This document shows, piece after piece, positions 1-8,573 of a DNA stretch of 64,000 nt. The notes under the pieces were generated by a model that saw nothing but the letters and a program-made list of their open reading frames with translations, was not told the DNA's origin and ran no database searches. The stretch covers positions 93,449 to 157,448 of the forward strand of contig NZ_SZVW01000024.1 of NCBI RefSeq assembly GCF_007655005.1, in the 5' to 3' direction. The translations under genes and the position numbers were made by a program. Within the stretch, counting starts at the first letter, position 1, and each line of letters opens with the position of its first letter. Source of the DNA: Streptomyces tibetensis (GTDB lineage: Bacteria > Actinomycetota > Actinomycetes > Streptomycetales > Streptomycetaceae).

Positions 1-597
1 GACATGGCGGCCGACGGGCTCACCCCGTCGGCCGCCACCGTCGCCGCCGTCCGGCGCGCGGTCGACATCTCCCTGCGGGTGATGATCCGTCCGGCGGACG
101 GGTTCGCGGCAGGTGACGTCGACAGGCTCGCCGGTACGGCCGAGGAGCTGCGGGAGGCCGGGGCGTCGGAGTTCGTGCTGGGCTTCCTCGACGGTGGGGG
201 TGCGGTCGATCTCACCGCCGTGGAGCGGGTGGTGGCGGTTCTGGACGGATGCCCCTGGACGTTCCACCGGGCCATCGACCGGGCCGCCGACCGGGACGCC
301 CTGCGCAAGCAGCTGGACGGGATGCCGGGGCTGGACACGTACCTGACGGCCGGGTCTGCGGACGGGGTCGACGGCGGGTTGCCCGTGCTGCTCACGGAGG
401 CCGGGCGGTCGGGGGAGCCGGGGTACGAGCAGCGGTTGCTGGTGGGGGGCGGGCTGCGGCTGGAGCATGTGCCGGTGCTGTTGGAGGCCGGTGTCGACGG
501 GTTTCACATCGGCGGGGCGGCTCGGCCGCGGGGGTGGGACGAGCCGGTGTCGGTGGAGGCGGTGACCCGGTGGCGGGCGGCGCTGGACGCCCGTTGA
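1..597 (+). CDS. cutC: CutC family copper homeostasis protein, 5' end missing
   Basis: The reading frame is open from the first base of the window, so the true start lies upstream; the first ATG at 4 is internal. About 199 codons of the C-terminal part are present and end in TGA at 597. CutC marks are an early VMIRP block (about residue 28), FVLGFL, TFHRAID, a GGG stretch and HIGG near the C-terminus, consistent with the CutC TIM barrel. The family is cytosolic and was linked genetically to copper tolerance; its biochemical role is unsettled. It is convergent with the bacteriocin ABC ATPase at 741, with 143 bases between them and no clear hairpin. Family assignment is firm, copper function is only by family name. 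Confidence 0.85.
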   Translation, partial: DMAADGLTPSAATVAAVRRAVDISLRVMIRPADGFAAGDVDRLAGTAEELREAGASEFVLGFLDGGGAVDLTAVERVVAVLDGCPWTFHRAIDRAADRDALRKQLDGMPGLDTYLTAGSADGVDGGLPVLLTEAGRSGEPGYEQRLLVGGGLRLEHVPVLLEAGVDGFHIGGAARPRGWDEPVSVEAVTRWRAALDAR

Positions 598-740
598 CGA
601 CGTACTCAGCGCGCCGGTGACACCGGGCCTGCGGCCTGTGGATCACGAAGGGGCGTCCGGCCCTGCGGCAGCGTCTCGGCGACTGTGGTCAGGGCCGGAG
701 TGCTGCCACGCGGTGCCCAGGGAACTGGCTGCGCGACGGG

Positions 741-1481
741 TCAATGACCGGCCGGGGTCGGGCTGGCCGCTTCGCGTGCCGGGGTGGTGGCGAACGATGA
801 CTCGTGTACGGCGAAGACCGTGTCGCAGCGGTCCCGGACGCCGGCGTCATGGGTGGCGAGCACGACGGCGCACCCGGCTCGGCTCAACTCGCGGAGTATG
901 TCGATGACGGCGTTGGTGTTGACGTCGTCGAGGGCGCCGGTGGGCTCGTCCGCAAGGACCAGCGTCGGGCGCTGAACCAGGAGCCGGGCCAGCGCCACGC
1001 GTTGCTGCTCGCCGCCGCTCAGATGGTGGATCCGTTCCTTGCCCCGGCCCGCCAGGCCGACCCTGTCGAGGGCCTCCGCGATGCCTGGAACGTCGCTGTC
1101 CTGTCTCTTCCGCCGTGGTCCGATGGCCACTTCCAGGTTCTCCTGGACAGTCGCGTTCTCGATCAGGGCGTAGTGCTGGAACAGGTAACCGAGGGTGTCA
1201 CGACGGAACCGGCGGATCCTTCCCCTGCCGAATCGTGTGATGTCGTCGCCCTGGTACCGGATCACTCCTGTCGTCGGTCTGTCGAGTAGTCCGAGGCAGT
1301 TGAGGAGGGTGGACTTCCCTGATCCGCTCGGGCCGATGAGTGCGAGCATCTCACCCTGGCTGACGGTGAAACTCACGCCGCGCCACACAACCCGTGACCC
1401 GAACGACTTGGACAGCTCCTCGACCTCGATCACGACCTTCTCCGAATGGGACGAGGGGGTTCCGGTTCTTGCAGAGCTCAT
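741..1481 (-). CDS. ABC transporter ATPase of a lactococcin-972-type bacteriocin locus
   Basis: A 246-residue single-domain ATPase of the LolD/MacB type. Walker A GPSGSGKST is at residues 50-58, signature LSGGEQQR near 152 and Walker B LVLADEP near 172, followed by an H-loop ATHD. The frame runs further upstream, but the ATG at 1481 is chosen because it overlaps the TGA of the membrane gene (ATGA), the usual sign of translational coupling, and because residues before it look like antisense of that gene. It should energise the partner membrane protein at 1478-3577 for immunity to, or export of, the bacteriocin encoded at 3643-3936. Annotation of the ATPase is secure; its place in the bacteriocin system rests on operon order. 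Confidence 0.88.
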   Translation of the reverse strand: MSSARTGTPSSHSEKVVIEVEELSKSFGSRVVWRGVSFTVSQGEMLALIGPSGSGKSTLLNCLGLLDRPTTGVIRYQGDDITRFGRGRIRRFRRDTLGYLFQHYALIENATVQENLEVAIGPRRKRQDSDVPGIAEALDRVGLAGRGKERIHHLSGGEQQRVALARLLVQRPTLVLADEPTGALDDVNTNAVIDILRELSRAGCAVVLATHDAGVRDRCDTVFAVHESSFATTPAREAASPTPAGH

Positions 1482-3577
1482 GCGGAGGCCGCGCCTTCCT
1501 TCACTATCCGACGATGAAAGAACGCGAGAGCGAGCAGCACGGCTCCGAATTCCACTGCGACCAAGGTCGTGATGACGCCGGCGTCCAGCACGGTGAGGTG
1601 AGCGGGTTGAAAAGGAGCGGGCGCACCAGCAGCCGCGTACTCTTTCAGTTCCTTCCCCTGCTGCCATGCCTGGAAAGGCACCCGGGTGGCGAATATCGCT
1701 GCGATAGCCAGTTCCACGGCGAGAATGAAACGATGCGTGGTGACATATCTCCAGCCGCTGATGTGTCGCGCGAATATCGTCTGCGCGTTCTTGCGGGAGT
1801 AGATGATGCAAACACCGACACCGGCGATCAGGAGAATGATGGCCGAGACGATGAGATTGAACACGTGAAGCCGTAGTTCGCTGACCGCCTCCCTGAGATC
1901 CAAGGCGGTTTTCTGGCCCACGGGACTGATTCCGCTGATGTAGTCCTGAAGGCTGTTCGTCTTGATGCCGTTCAGCGCGTCATCGGGGTCGGGGAAGATC
2001 AATCCCGACTGAGAGGCGTAGGTGGTGTATGCGTCGTCGGTGAGAAATCGCGAACCATTGGGTACGGCGATGATCACCGGGTCGCGCACCATGGACCGGT
2101 CCTCGTCGGGGCCGTGTCCGGAGTTGTAGACATGGGTGCCGGTGTTGTACCCGAAGAGGCGCTGTCCCGTCTTGCTCCTCAGTGCATCGAGCGGGACGTT
2201 CCGGTGTTGCCGTGAGCCCATGATGGTGGAAGCCGTCTTCGTGATCACCGCCGTATGAGAGGCGAGAGAATCCGGGATGATGACCCGTAAAGACCGAGAG
2301 TCCGGAGCCTTGCCGTGCCTGGGTTGAGCGGTGTAGCGGCGTCCTGCCGGGTCCCGTACGGGCTGCTTGGCGAGATACGTGTCGTTGACGATGAGGAACT
2401 CGCCGGACGGCAGACCGGCGCCGGGGGCGGAGGCCTGGAGGTCCCTGCGGCCGGCGAGGACGACCTGACCGCGCCGGTCGGCCTGGCGCAGCCATGGCCC
2501 CACGTGCTCGTCCAGTTGTTCCGTGCGCATGGCGAACGCGCCGCTGAGGCGGATCGAGACCGCCTCGCCCACCGTCTCGTAGGCCTTCTGGTTGTCCAGG
2601 CGCATCAGCACGCCGCGGCCGGCGAGGGTGACGTTCGTGGCGATGCTGAGCGCGAGCAGCAGCGCGGGGATGCGTACGGCATACACGCTGATGGACGCCG
2701 CCCGTGCGGGCAACTCGCCCTTGAGGGACCGCAGTACGTCGACCTTGTAGGTCAGCGCGAGCACGGCCGCGTGGGCCGCGAGCACCAGAATGATCAGGAG
2801 GGCGGCGGCCACCGCAGCCACCACGGCGAACAGACCGAGCCAGGCGAAGCCGTTGTAGAGGCCGAGCGAGGTCAGCGTCACCGCCGTCACGGTGCCGGCT
2901 GCCGCGAACCAGTAGACCGCCAGTTGTCGCAGGTCACGCAGGAGGATGCCGGTGAACGACATGCCCTGCATCCGCAGGACCCCGTAGGTTTTGGCGTTGA
3001 GCAGCACGCTCGCGCCGGTTATCGTCACGGCCGCGAGAGCGACCACGCCGAAGGCCTGGAACAGCGGGTCGTCCGAGTACCGGCTACTCAGCTCCGCGTA
3101 TGACAAAGGGTGGGTCACGCTCGTGGTGAGACCCAGACGACCGAGCTGGGCCACCAGCGCGTTCACGGTCGCGGCTGGGCCGAACACGTAGTACGAGCCC
3201 CGAGGATCCAGCGCTCCGACCTCGGATATCGGGTGCACGCGTGTCGCACGGTTCTTGCTGAACTGCGGATAGCCGTCGTCCAACCAGTCCTCGGTCATGG
3301 AAGTGCCGACGGGAGTCAGATACAGATGCCGCAGGCCGTCGGGATTCATCATGTCGGGCATCTCGCGGGCTACCCCGACCTTGTACTCGGCCGAGAAGGT
3401 TTCGACAGCCCGGACGACTTGGGCTCCGCTCTTTGACCCGTCGGAGTCGATCACTTCGACAAGGGCTGTGTTTCCCAGTACTCCGGTCTCGTCCAGGCCG
3501 CGCACGAAAAGAAAGGACAGTGCTGCGGCGAAGGCGAGAACCGCGGCGTGGACGAATCTCGTGCCTCGATGCAGCAT
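1478..3577 (-). CDS. Bacteriocin-associated integral membrane protein (lactococcin 972 immunity/export type)
   Basis: A 699-residue membrane protein with an N-terminal anchor (about residues 10-28), a large outside domain, a central group of four membrane segments (about 170-320), a second large outside domain and three C-terminal membrane segments (about 575-690). This split layout matches the membrane partner found beside lactococcin-972-family precursors (bacteriocin-associated integral membrane family) and resembles FtsX/MacB permeases. It lies 65 bases downstream of the precursor, behind a strong hairpin, and overlaps the ATPase by ATGA. Codon 430 (2290-2288) is TTA, so bldA-dependent translation is likely. 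Role as immunity or export partner is inferred from synteny. The start at 3577 lacks a strong ribosome binding site. Confidence 0.8.
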   Translation of the reverse strand: MLHRGTRFVHAAVLAFAAALSFLFVRGLDETGVLGNTALVEVIDSDGSKSGAQVVRAVETFSAEYKVGVAREMPDMMNPDGLRHLYLTPVGTSMTEDWLDDGYPQFSKNRATRVHPISEVGALDPRGSYYVFGPAATVNALVAQLGRLGLTTSVTHPLSYAELSSRYSDDPLFQAFGVVALAAVTITGASVLLNAKTYGVLRMQGMSFTGILLRDLRQLAVYWFAAAGTVTAVTLTSLGLYNGFAWLGLFAVVAAVAAALLIILVLAAHAAVLALTYKVDVLRSLKGELPARAASISVYAVRIPALLLALSIATNVTLAGRGVLMRLDNQKAYETVGEAVSIRLSGAFAMRTEQLDEHVGPWLRQADRRGQVVLAGRRDLQASAPGAGLPSGEFLIVNDTYLAKQPVRDPAGRRYTAQPRHGKAPDSRSLRVIIPDSLASHTAVITKTASTIMGSRQHRNVPLDALRSKTGQRLFGYNTGTHVYNSGHGPDEDRSMVRDPVIIAVPNGSRFLTDDAYTTYASQSGLIFPDPDDALNGIKTNSLQDYISGISPVGQKTALDLREAVSELRLHVFNLIVSAIILLIAGVGVCIIYSRKNAQTIFARHISGWRYVTTHRFILAVELAIAAIFATRVPFQAWQQGKELKEYAAAGAPAPFQPAHLTVLDAGVITTLVAVEFGAVLLALAFFHRRIVKEGAASA

Positions 3578-3603
3578 CTCTTACCAGTCAATCCATGAGG
3601 GAA

Positions 3604-3637
3604 CAGCTGTGGGGGCGAGCACCCGCCCCCACAGCTG
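3604..3637. terminator. Strong hairpin between bacteriocin precursor and membrane gene
   Basis: Arms 3604-3617 and 3624-3637 are perfect 14-bp complements with loop AGCACC. There is no long T tract on either side. Placed just after the precursor stop (3643) and before the membrane gene start (3577), it would stabilise the precursor mRNA or terminate part of the transcripts, giving more precursor than transporter. Confidence 0.8.
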
Positions 3638-3642
3638 AGTTG

Positions 3643-3936
3643 TCAGCAGCTGGGGTCGTAGTGGTACGAGATGGCGCCGCCGTTCTTCGTGCCCGAAGCC
3701 AGGGACCACGGGCCCGGAGACGTGCAGCCGCTCTTGAAGGTCTGACTGCCGATCTTCACGGACGACGAGTGCCAATTCGACGCGTGCTTGAAGTTCGACC
3801 ACGCCGTATTGGCGCCCTGGTCGTAGCTCCACTTTCCGCCGGCCACATCGACGGTGGTGGCGATCGCGGGTGTCGCCGCAGCGAAAAGGAGGGCCGCAGA
3901 TGCGACGGCCGCCTTGACCACGTTCTTCTTGTGCAT
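3643..3936 (-). CDS. Lactococcin 972 family bacteriocin precursor
   Basis: A 97-residue secreted peptide. Residues 1-26 form a Sec signal peptide: basic MHKKNVVK, a hydrophobic alanine-rich core and an AIA cleavage site. The predicted mature part of 71 residues begins TTVDVAGGKW and carries the family pattern: GGKWSYDQG, WSNFKH, then WHSSSVK, followed by PGPWSLASG and a YHY near the end. Two cysteines, one mid-chain (SGC) and one the last residue, could form a disulphide. The ribosome binding site GAGGTG lies 7 bases before the ATG. Lactococcin 972 inhibits septum formation by binding lipid II; whether this homologue does so is unknown. Downstream genes on the same strand are the expected membrane protein and ATPase. 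It could alternatively act in signalling or competition between kin. Confidence 0.88.
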   Translation of the reverse strand: MHKKNVVKAAVASAALLFAAATPAIATTVDVAGGKWSYDQGANTAWSNFKHASNWHSSSVKIGSQTFKSGCTSPGPWSLASGTKNGGAISYHYDPSC

Positions 3937-4261
3937 GGTAAATCACCTCTCACTGTGAACTTTTCATGGACTTGTCGTGTGCACCCCAAAGCTTGAACGG
4001 AAAGTGATCACGGCGCAACAGGCTGATCGTTTTCGGCTTTCAGTTGGCTGAAAAGCCATGCCGTGGATCATGAGGTGGGGCGGCGCGAACGGCGTGAGGG
4101 GCGAATCCGGACAGAGGCGGGATTTCTGCCGTCACGATGGCCCGCAGGAGCAAGTGCGTTGCGGCGTGGGCCAGGGTATTTGGCTTAGAGTGCTACGGGT
4201 CGTGGCCGGTAGCGATCTGGGAATCCGGCCCCATCGCCAACCGTCCTCGGGAGCCCACTTC
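3937..4261. promoter_or_regulatory. Divergent intergenic region, bacteriocin operon and glycosyltransferase
   Basis: This 325-base region has no supported gene. It must hold the promoter for the minus-strand bacteriocin operon and for the plus-strand glycosyltransferase. It contains a hairpin-forming stretch at 4035-4057 (arms around loop TTGG, one bulged A). A TTGGCTTAGAGT stretch near 4178 looks promoter-like for the glycosyltransferase. No operator could be assigned. Confidence 0.4.
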
Positions 4262-5770
4262 ATGTCGACCGGCCAAAAGTTAGAGACGGCATTCCGCTTT
4301 TCCCGGCCGGAAAAAGAAGCTGTGGCGCGGACCGCCTCGTATCGCGTTGCCCTCGTCTGGCTGCTGCCGATGCTGTGGACGTTGGCCTGCGGTCTGTGGG
4401 GGCTGGCGCGGCAGGACAGCGTATGGCGGGACGAGGCCGCGACCTGGCAGGTGGCTCAACGCTCGACAGCGGAAATCTGCCACATGCTGGGGAACGTCGA
4501 TGTGGTCCATGGGCTCTACTACCTGCTGATGCATGCGCTGTTCGAGTGCTTCGGCCCCGGCACCACGACGCTGCGGCTGCCGTCGGTGCTGGCCACGGGG
4601 GTCGCTGCGGCTTGCGTGGCCGTCGTCGGCCGCCGACTGGCCGGCGCTTGTGCCGGCCTGGCCGGCGGGATGACACTCGGACTGCTGCCGGCCGTGCAGT
4701 TCTACAGCCAGGAGGGCCGGTCGTACGCGTTGGTGGCGGCCGGGACCGGGGTTTCCACACTGCTCCTGGTGACCGCTCTGCAACGGCGGGTCCAAAGGCG
4801 TCACTGGGCCGCTTACAGCGGCGTCGTCCTCTTCGCGGGCCTGCTGAACTGGCTCTCGTTGATGGTCCTCGCGGCGCACTTCGTCACCCTGCTCTGGACT
4901 TCCGCCGGGCGCGCGGTGCTGGCTCGCTGGGCGGTGGCGGCCGGGTGCGCCACGGCCGGGGTGCTGCCGTTGATCATGTTCAGCCGAAGTCAGTCCGGGC
5001 AGGTGTCATGGATACCGCCGCTGTCCGGGCACATGCTGATCGGCCCCGCCGTTCTGCTGGCGATCGGGGGCATCGGCGCACTGCTGGACCGGCCGCGGGT
5101 CGGCCGGTTGTCAACGGCGGCGGTGGGATTGCCGCTGCTGGCGGTGCCGCAACTCGGCCTTGTCGCGCTGTCGTTGATACAGCCGTTGTTCCTGGACCGC
5201 TACATCCTCTACAGCATGCTGGGGCTGGCTCTCCTGATCGGTACCGTCGTCCACTCGGCGGTACGGGCGGCCAGACCCCGCTTCCCGCAAGCGTCAAGGT
5301 GCATCCTCCCGATGGCGCTCGCCGTGGCGATGCTGGCACTGCTGCCGCAGTCACTGGCCAAGCGATCGCCGGCGAGCAGGGTGGACGACGTCCTGGCGGT
5401 GGCCTCGGACATACAGCGCCTGAAGCAGACCGGGAACGGGGTCCTCTTCATACCGTCGGCCCGTCGGGACACCAAGTCCGTCTCCCCGGAGGCCTTCGCG
5501 GGGCTGCGGGACATAGCACTGGTGGAGACCCCGGTGGGATCGGGCACCCTGAAGGGCGTGGAAGCGGCCCCGGACCGCATACGCGCTGCGCTGCTGGCCG
5601 AGCACCGGGTCCTCCTGGTGACGGACGCATCTCCGGTGGCCCGCCCGGTGACGGCTGCCCGGGACAGAGTGAAGGCAGCCGTCTTACGCAGGTACTTCAC
5701 CCCGGTGGCCGACGAACAGATCCGCGGCCGCAGGGTGACGGTGTACGAACGCGGGCCGACGACTCGCTGA
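4262..5770 (+). CDS. GT39-like polytopic membrane glycosyltransferase
   Basis: A 502-residue membrane protein with about ten hydrophobic segments. The first outside loop holds WRDEAATW, the acidic pair typical of PMT/ArnT-type (GT39, GT-C fold) glycosyltransferases that use polyprenyl-linked sugars. HGLYYLLMH follows at about residues 83-91, and FYSQEGRSY near 148 also fits the family. The last 120 residues form a soluble tail. The ATG at 4262 is chosen because GGGAG lies 8 bases upstream; the open frame from 4058 is unsupported. Codons 7 (4280) and 475 (5684) are TTA, an unusual double occurrence that predicts strong bldA dependence and late expression. Acceptor and sugar are unknown. It is divergent from the bacteriocin operon. 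Confidence 0.75.
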   Translation: MSTGQKLETAFRFSRPEKEAVARTASYRVALVWLLPMLWTLACGLWGLARQDSVWRDEAATWQVAQRSTAEICHMLGNVDVVHGLYYLLMHALFECFGPGTTTLRLPSVLATGVAAACVAVVGRRLAGACAGLAGGMTLGLLPAVQFYSQEGRSYALVAAGTGVSTLLLVTALQRRVQRRHWAAYSGVVLFAGLLNWLSLMVLAAHFVTLLWTSAGRAVLARWAVAAGCATAGVLPLIMFSRSQSGQVSWIPPLSGHMLIGPAVLLAIGGIGALLDRPRVGRLSTAAVGLPLLAVPQLGLVALSLIQPLFLDRYILYSMLGLALLIGTVVHSAVRAARPRFPQASRCILPMALAVAMLALLPQSLAKRSPASRVDDVLAVASDIQRLKQTGNGVLFIPSARRDTKSVSPEAFAGLRDIALVETPVGSGTLKGVEAAPDRIRAALLAEHRVLLVTDASPVARPVTAARDRVKAAVLRRYFTPVADEQIRGRRVTVYERGPTTR

Positions 5771-5847
5771 CCGCCACCGTGGACTTCCTGGCCGGGCGGT
5801 CGCAAGTCCTTGGCCGCGAGCGCGGCGCGTACGTCCGGAAGATCCGT

Positions 5848-7887
5848 TCAGGTCAATTGCGGGGGCAGTGGAACCGTGTGGGTCACCGTCAGTCCCGACA
5901 CCGCTCGCGTGAGTGCCACGTACAGGCGGCGCAGGCCCGTTCGTTCGTCCGGTTCGCCGTCCACCACCGCACGGGGTTCGTCCAGGACCACGTAGTCGTA
6001 CTCCAGGCCCTTCGCCAATGAGGCCGGGACCAGGGTCAGGCGGGTGTCCGTGGTCGTTTCCTCGCCGGGGCCGAGATGCGGGAGGCCGGCTTCCGTCAGG
6101 GCCTTGGCCAGTTCGGGCACGCGGGCGTCCGCCGCGATGAGGCCCGTCGAGCCCTCGTGGCGCAGCAACTCGCGGCACGCCTCGACCACGTCCTTCGTGC
6201 CGGAGACCTGCCGGACCTCGAAGTGGCCCGGGTTCTCGCGGATCGAGGCCACCGGGGTCAGGCCCGGGGCGATGTGCGGGAGCAGCCGGGAGGCGTAGGT
6301 GATGACGTCCGTCGGGACGCGGAAGCCGGCCGTCAGCTCCTCCACCAGGGCGTCCTGCTTGCCGAGATGGGTCAGCGCCTCCTGCCAGCTCCGGGTCGCC
6401 CAGGGCGTCGTCCCCTGCGCCAGGTCACCGAGCACGGTCGCGCTTCCGGTGGTGCAGCGGCGGCCCACCGCCCGGTACTGCATGGGGGAGAGGTCCTGCG
6501 CCTCGTCGAGGACGACATGCCCGAGGGAGTGCGTGCGCTGGATCAGGTCGGTGGCCTCGTCGATCAAAACGGCGTCCGCGGTGGACCACTTCGCCGACTT
6601 CACGCTGCGCGCCGGCTTCTCCCAGAGGATCGCCTTCCGCTCGTCCTCGTCGAGGATCCCCTCGGCGTGCGCGGCGAGGAACTCCGCGTCCGACAGCAGC
6701 CGCAGCACCAGCTTCGTCGGCTCGACGGCCGGCCAGACCGTCTTCACCGCCGCCTTCACCGCGCTGTTGCGGGCCACCGCGTCCTGCACGCGGTCGTCCG
6801 GCGCCTCACCCGACCGTTCCATCTGGACCAGCACGGCGTGCGCGATGCGCTGCGGCAGGGCCTCGCGCGCGGCACCGTAGCGGATGTCGCGGTCGAGCAA
6901 CTCGCGGACGATGTCCTCCAGTTCGTACGCCGGGACCCGCCAGCGGCGGGAGCCGCGCACGACCACGACCGGCTCGGTGGGCATGGTGACGTGCGCGTAG
7001 AGGGCCCGGCGCAGCACCTGCGCCAGCCGGGCGTCGCCCTTGACCACGGCGGCGCGCGCGTCGTCCGTGCCCTTGATCTCGACACGGCCGACGAGGTCGT
7101 CGACGGTCGCCTGCTGCACGGTCAACTCGCCCAGTGCGGGCAGGACTTGCTCGATGTAGTGCAGGAAGGACCGGTTCGGCCCGATGACCAGCGTGCCGGT
7201 GCGGGCGAGCCGCTCGCGGTGGGCGTAGAGGAGGTAGGCGACCCGGTGCAGGCCGACGGCGGTCTTCCCGGTGCCCGGGCCTCCCTGCACGCACACCGTG
7301 CCGGAGAGACCGGACCGGACGATCTCGTCCTGCTCCGGCTGGATCGTCGCGACGATGTCCCGCATCGGACCGACACGCGGCCGCTCGATCTCCTGCTGGA
7401 GCAGCTTGCTGGTCCGGGCCGCCTCGGCCGGGTCCGACAGGTGCTCGTCCTCGTACGCCGTGATGTCGCCGCGGGTGTAGCCGAAGCGGCGGCGCAGCGC
7501 GATGTCCATCGGGTCCTTCTTGGAGGCCCGGTAGAACGGCTGCGAGACCGGCGCACGCCAGTCGATGACCATGGGGTCGCCGTCGTGGTCGTGCACATGG
7601 CGGCGACCGATGTAGAAGCGTTCGCCTTCCGCGCCCTCCGCCGCTTCGGCGCCGGGGGCGTGCAGGTAGTCGAGCCGGCCGAAGAACAGCGGGGTGTCGC
7701 TGAGGTCGGCCAGCGCCTTGATGCGCTCCTCGATCTGGCGGGCCAGCACCTCCGCGTTGACCCAGTTCGCGGTGACGTCGCTGATGTCGAGGGCCTCGAC
7801 GTCCTCGCGCATGGCACGCAGGGCGGATCGGGACGAGGAGAGGTGGGAGCGCTCACGCGCGAGCGGGTCGTCGACGGGCGTGGACAA
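5848..7887 (-). CDS. HelR/HelD-type UvrD-like helicase
   Basis: A 679-residue superfamily 1 ATPase of the HelD/HelR type, proteins that bind RNA polymerase and recycle stalled or drug-bound enzyme. An N-terminal coiled region is followed by Walker A GGPGTGKT near residue 204, Walker B VLDEAQDLSP near 460, KGLEYDYVVLDEP and a C-terminal LYVALTRA motif VI. The TTG at 7887 is chosen because GGAGG sits exactly 7 bases upstream; the longer frame to 7980 has no such site. Some Streptomyces HelR proteins give rifamycin tolerance and have a rifamycin-associated element upstream. I do not see an obvious element of that kind, only the palindromes at 8028-8064. HelR versus general HelD cannot be decided here. 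Confidence 0.82.
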   Translation of the reverse strand: MSTPVDDPLARERSHLSSSRSALRAMREDVEALDISDVTANWVNAEVLARQIEERIKALADLSDTPLFFGRLDYLHAPGAEAAEGAEGERFYIGRRHVHDHDGDPMVIDWRAPVSQPFYRASKKDPMDIALRRRFGYTRGDITAYEDEHLSDPAEAARTSKLLQQEIERPRVGPMRDIVATIQPEQDEIVRSGLSGTVCVQGGPGTGKTAVGLHRVAYLLYAHRERLARTGTLVIGPNRSFLHYIEQVLPALGELTVQQATVDDLVGRVEIKGTDDARAAVVKGDARLAQVLRRALYAHVTMPTEPVVVVRGSRRWRVPAYELEDIVRELLDRDIRYGAAREALPQRIAHAVLVQMERSGEAPDDRVQDAVARNSAVKAAVKTVWPAVEPTKLVLRLLSDAEFLAAHAEGILDEDERKAILWEKPARSVKSAKWSTADAVLIDEATDLIQRTHSLGHVVLDEAQDLSPMQYRAVGRRCTTGSATVLGDLAQGTTPWATRSWQEALTHLGKQDALVEELTAGFRVPTDVITYASRLLPHIAPGLTPVASIRENPGHFEVRQVSGTKDVVEACRELLRHEGSTGLIAADARVPELAKALTEAGLPHLGPGEETTTDTRLTLVPASLAKGLEYDYVVLDEPRAVVDGEPDERTGLRRLYVALTRAVSGLTVTHTVPLPPQLT

Positions 7888-8027
7888 GGGGGTGCCTCCG
7901 GAAGGGCCTGCTGAGACTGGGCGGTGAGGTGCCGACCGGTTTCCGTCCGGTCGGCGGCACTCCGTGAGGGAGGCGGGCAAGAGCGGAGATCTTAGAGGAG
8001 CGGGGGTGGTGACCGCGAACGGTTTTT

Positions 8028-8064
8028 CCGTCCCCTAGGGGACGGGCCCCTCATCCTTGAGGGG
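8028..8064. promoter_or_regulatory. Two adjacent palindromes in the helR divergent promoter region
   Basis: An 18-bp perfect palindrome at 8028-8045 (core CCCCTAGGGG) is directly followed by a 7-bp stem at 8047-8064 with loop TCCT. Both lie between the TTG start of the helicase (7887) and the small gene at 8155. They may be operators; no regulator is encoded next to them. Confidence 0.45.
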
Positions 8065-8154
8065 AGCGGGTCGGCCCAGCGGCGTACACGGCCGCCGGGA
8101 GGTTCGGCCCCGAGACCGACGCGGGCCTTATGGGCCGAATCGCACCATGGAGAC

Positions 8155-8346
8155 ATGAGCGCAGCAACCATCCACCCCGCCCCGGCGCCGGGCCGCCCGC
8201 CCGGCGCCACCGCCGTGACAGGCAGCCACCGTCACCGCCTCGGCGACGCCCTGCGCGCCGTCAAGGTCTTCGCGGGCGCCGCCTTCGACGTGATCGTCCT
8301 CGGCCAGTACGGCGAGGAGGTCGGCGTGGTCCGCCGCCACAAGTGA
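8155..8346 (+). CDS. Small conserved-looking hypothetical protein
   Basis: A 63-residue soluble protein with a Pro/Ala-rich N-terminus and a compact C-terminal half containing FDVIVLGQYGEEVGVV. No known family is recognised. GGAG lies very close to the ATG at 8155 (spacing about 3), so the start is not certain. Codon use is normal for the genome. It is divergent from the helicase at 5848-7887. Its TGA (8344-8346) lies inside the first unit of a 26-bp tandem array that fills the space to the XPB gene. It may simply be a small housekeeping protein of the genus. Confidence 0.6.
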   Translation: MSAATIHPAPAPGRPPGATAVTGSHRHRLGDALRAVKVFAGAAFDVIVLGQYGEEVGVVRRHK

Positions 8347-8550
8347 CCCGTCCCGCCCGCCCCGTGAAGTGACCCGACCCGCCGGTCCGTAAGAGTGACC
8401 CGCCCTGCCGGTCCCTGGAAGTGACCCGCCCTGCCGGTCCCTGGAAGTGACCCGCCCTGCCGGTCCCTGAAAGTGACCCGCCCTGCCGGTCTGTAAGAGT
8501 GACGCGCCCTGCCGGTCCCTGGAAGTGACGCGCCCTGCCGGTCCTGGGCG
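8343..8550. repeat. 26-bp tandem repeat, eight units, starting on a stop codon
   Basis: Eight contiguous 26-bp units run 8343-8368, 8369-8394, 8395-8420, 8421-8446, 8447-8472, 8473-8498, 8499-8524 and 8525-8550. The typical unit begins GTGACCCGCCCTGCCGGTCC. The first is the most diverged and contains the stop codon of the upstream small gene; the middle units are nearly identical. Each unit keeps a TGA. The array ends 24 bases before the XPB stop, so it occupies a convergent intergenic space. It has no spacers and is not a CRISPR. Confidence 0.92.
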
Positions 8551-8573
8551 ATGAGCCGGGCCGCCCCTCCTGC

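Noticed and set aside
7888..8154. Rifamycin-associated element upstream of helR
   Set aside because: The palindromes here do not match what I know of that element.
8343..8550. CRISPR array
   Set aside because: Units are contiguous with no spacers and no cas genes nearby.
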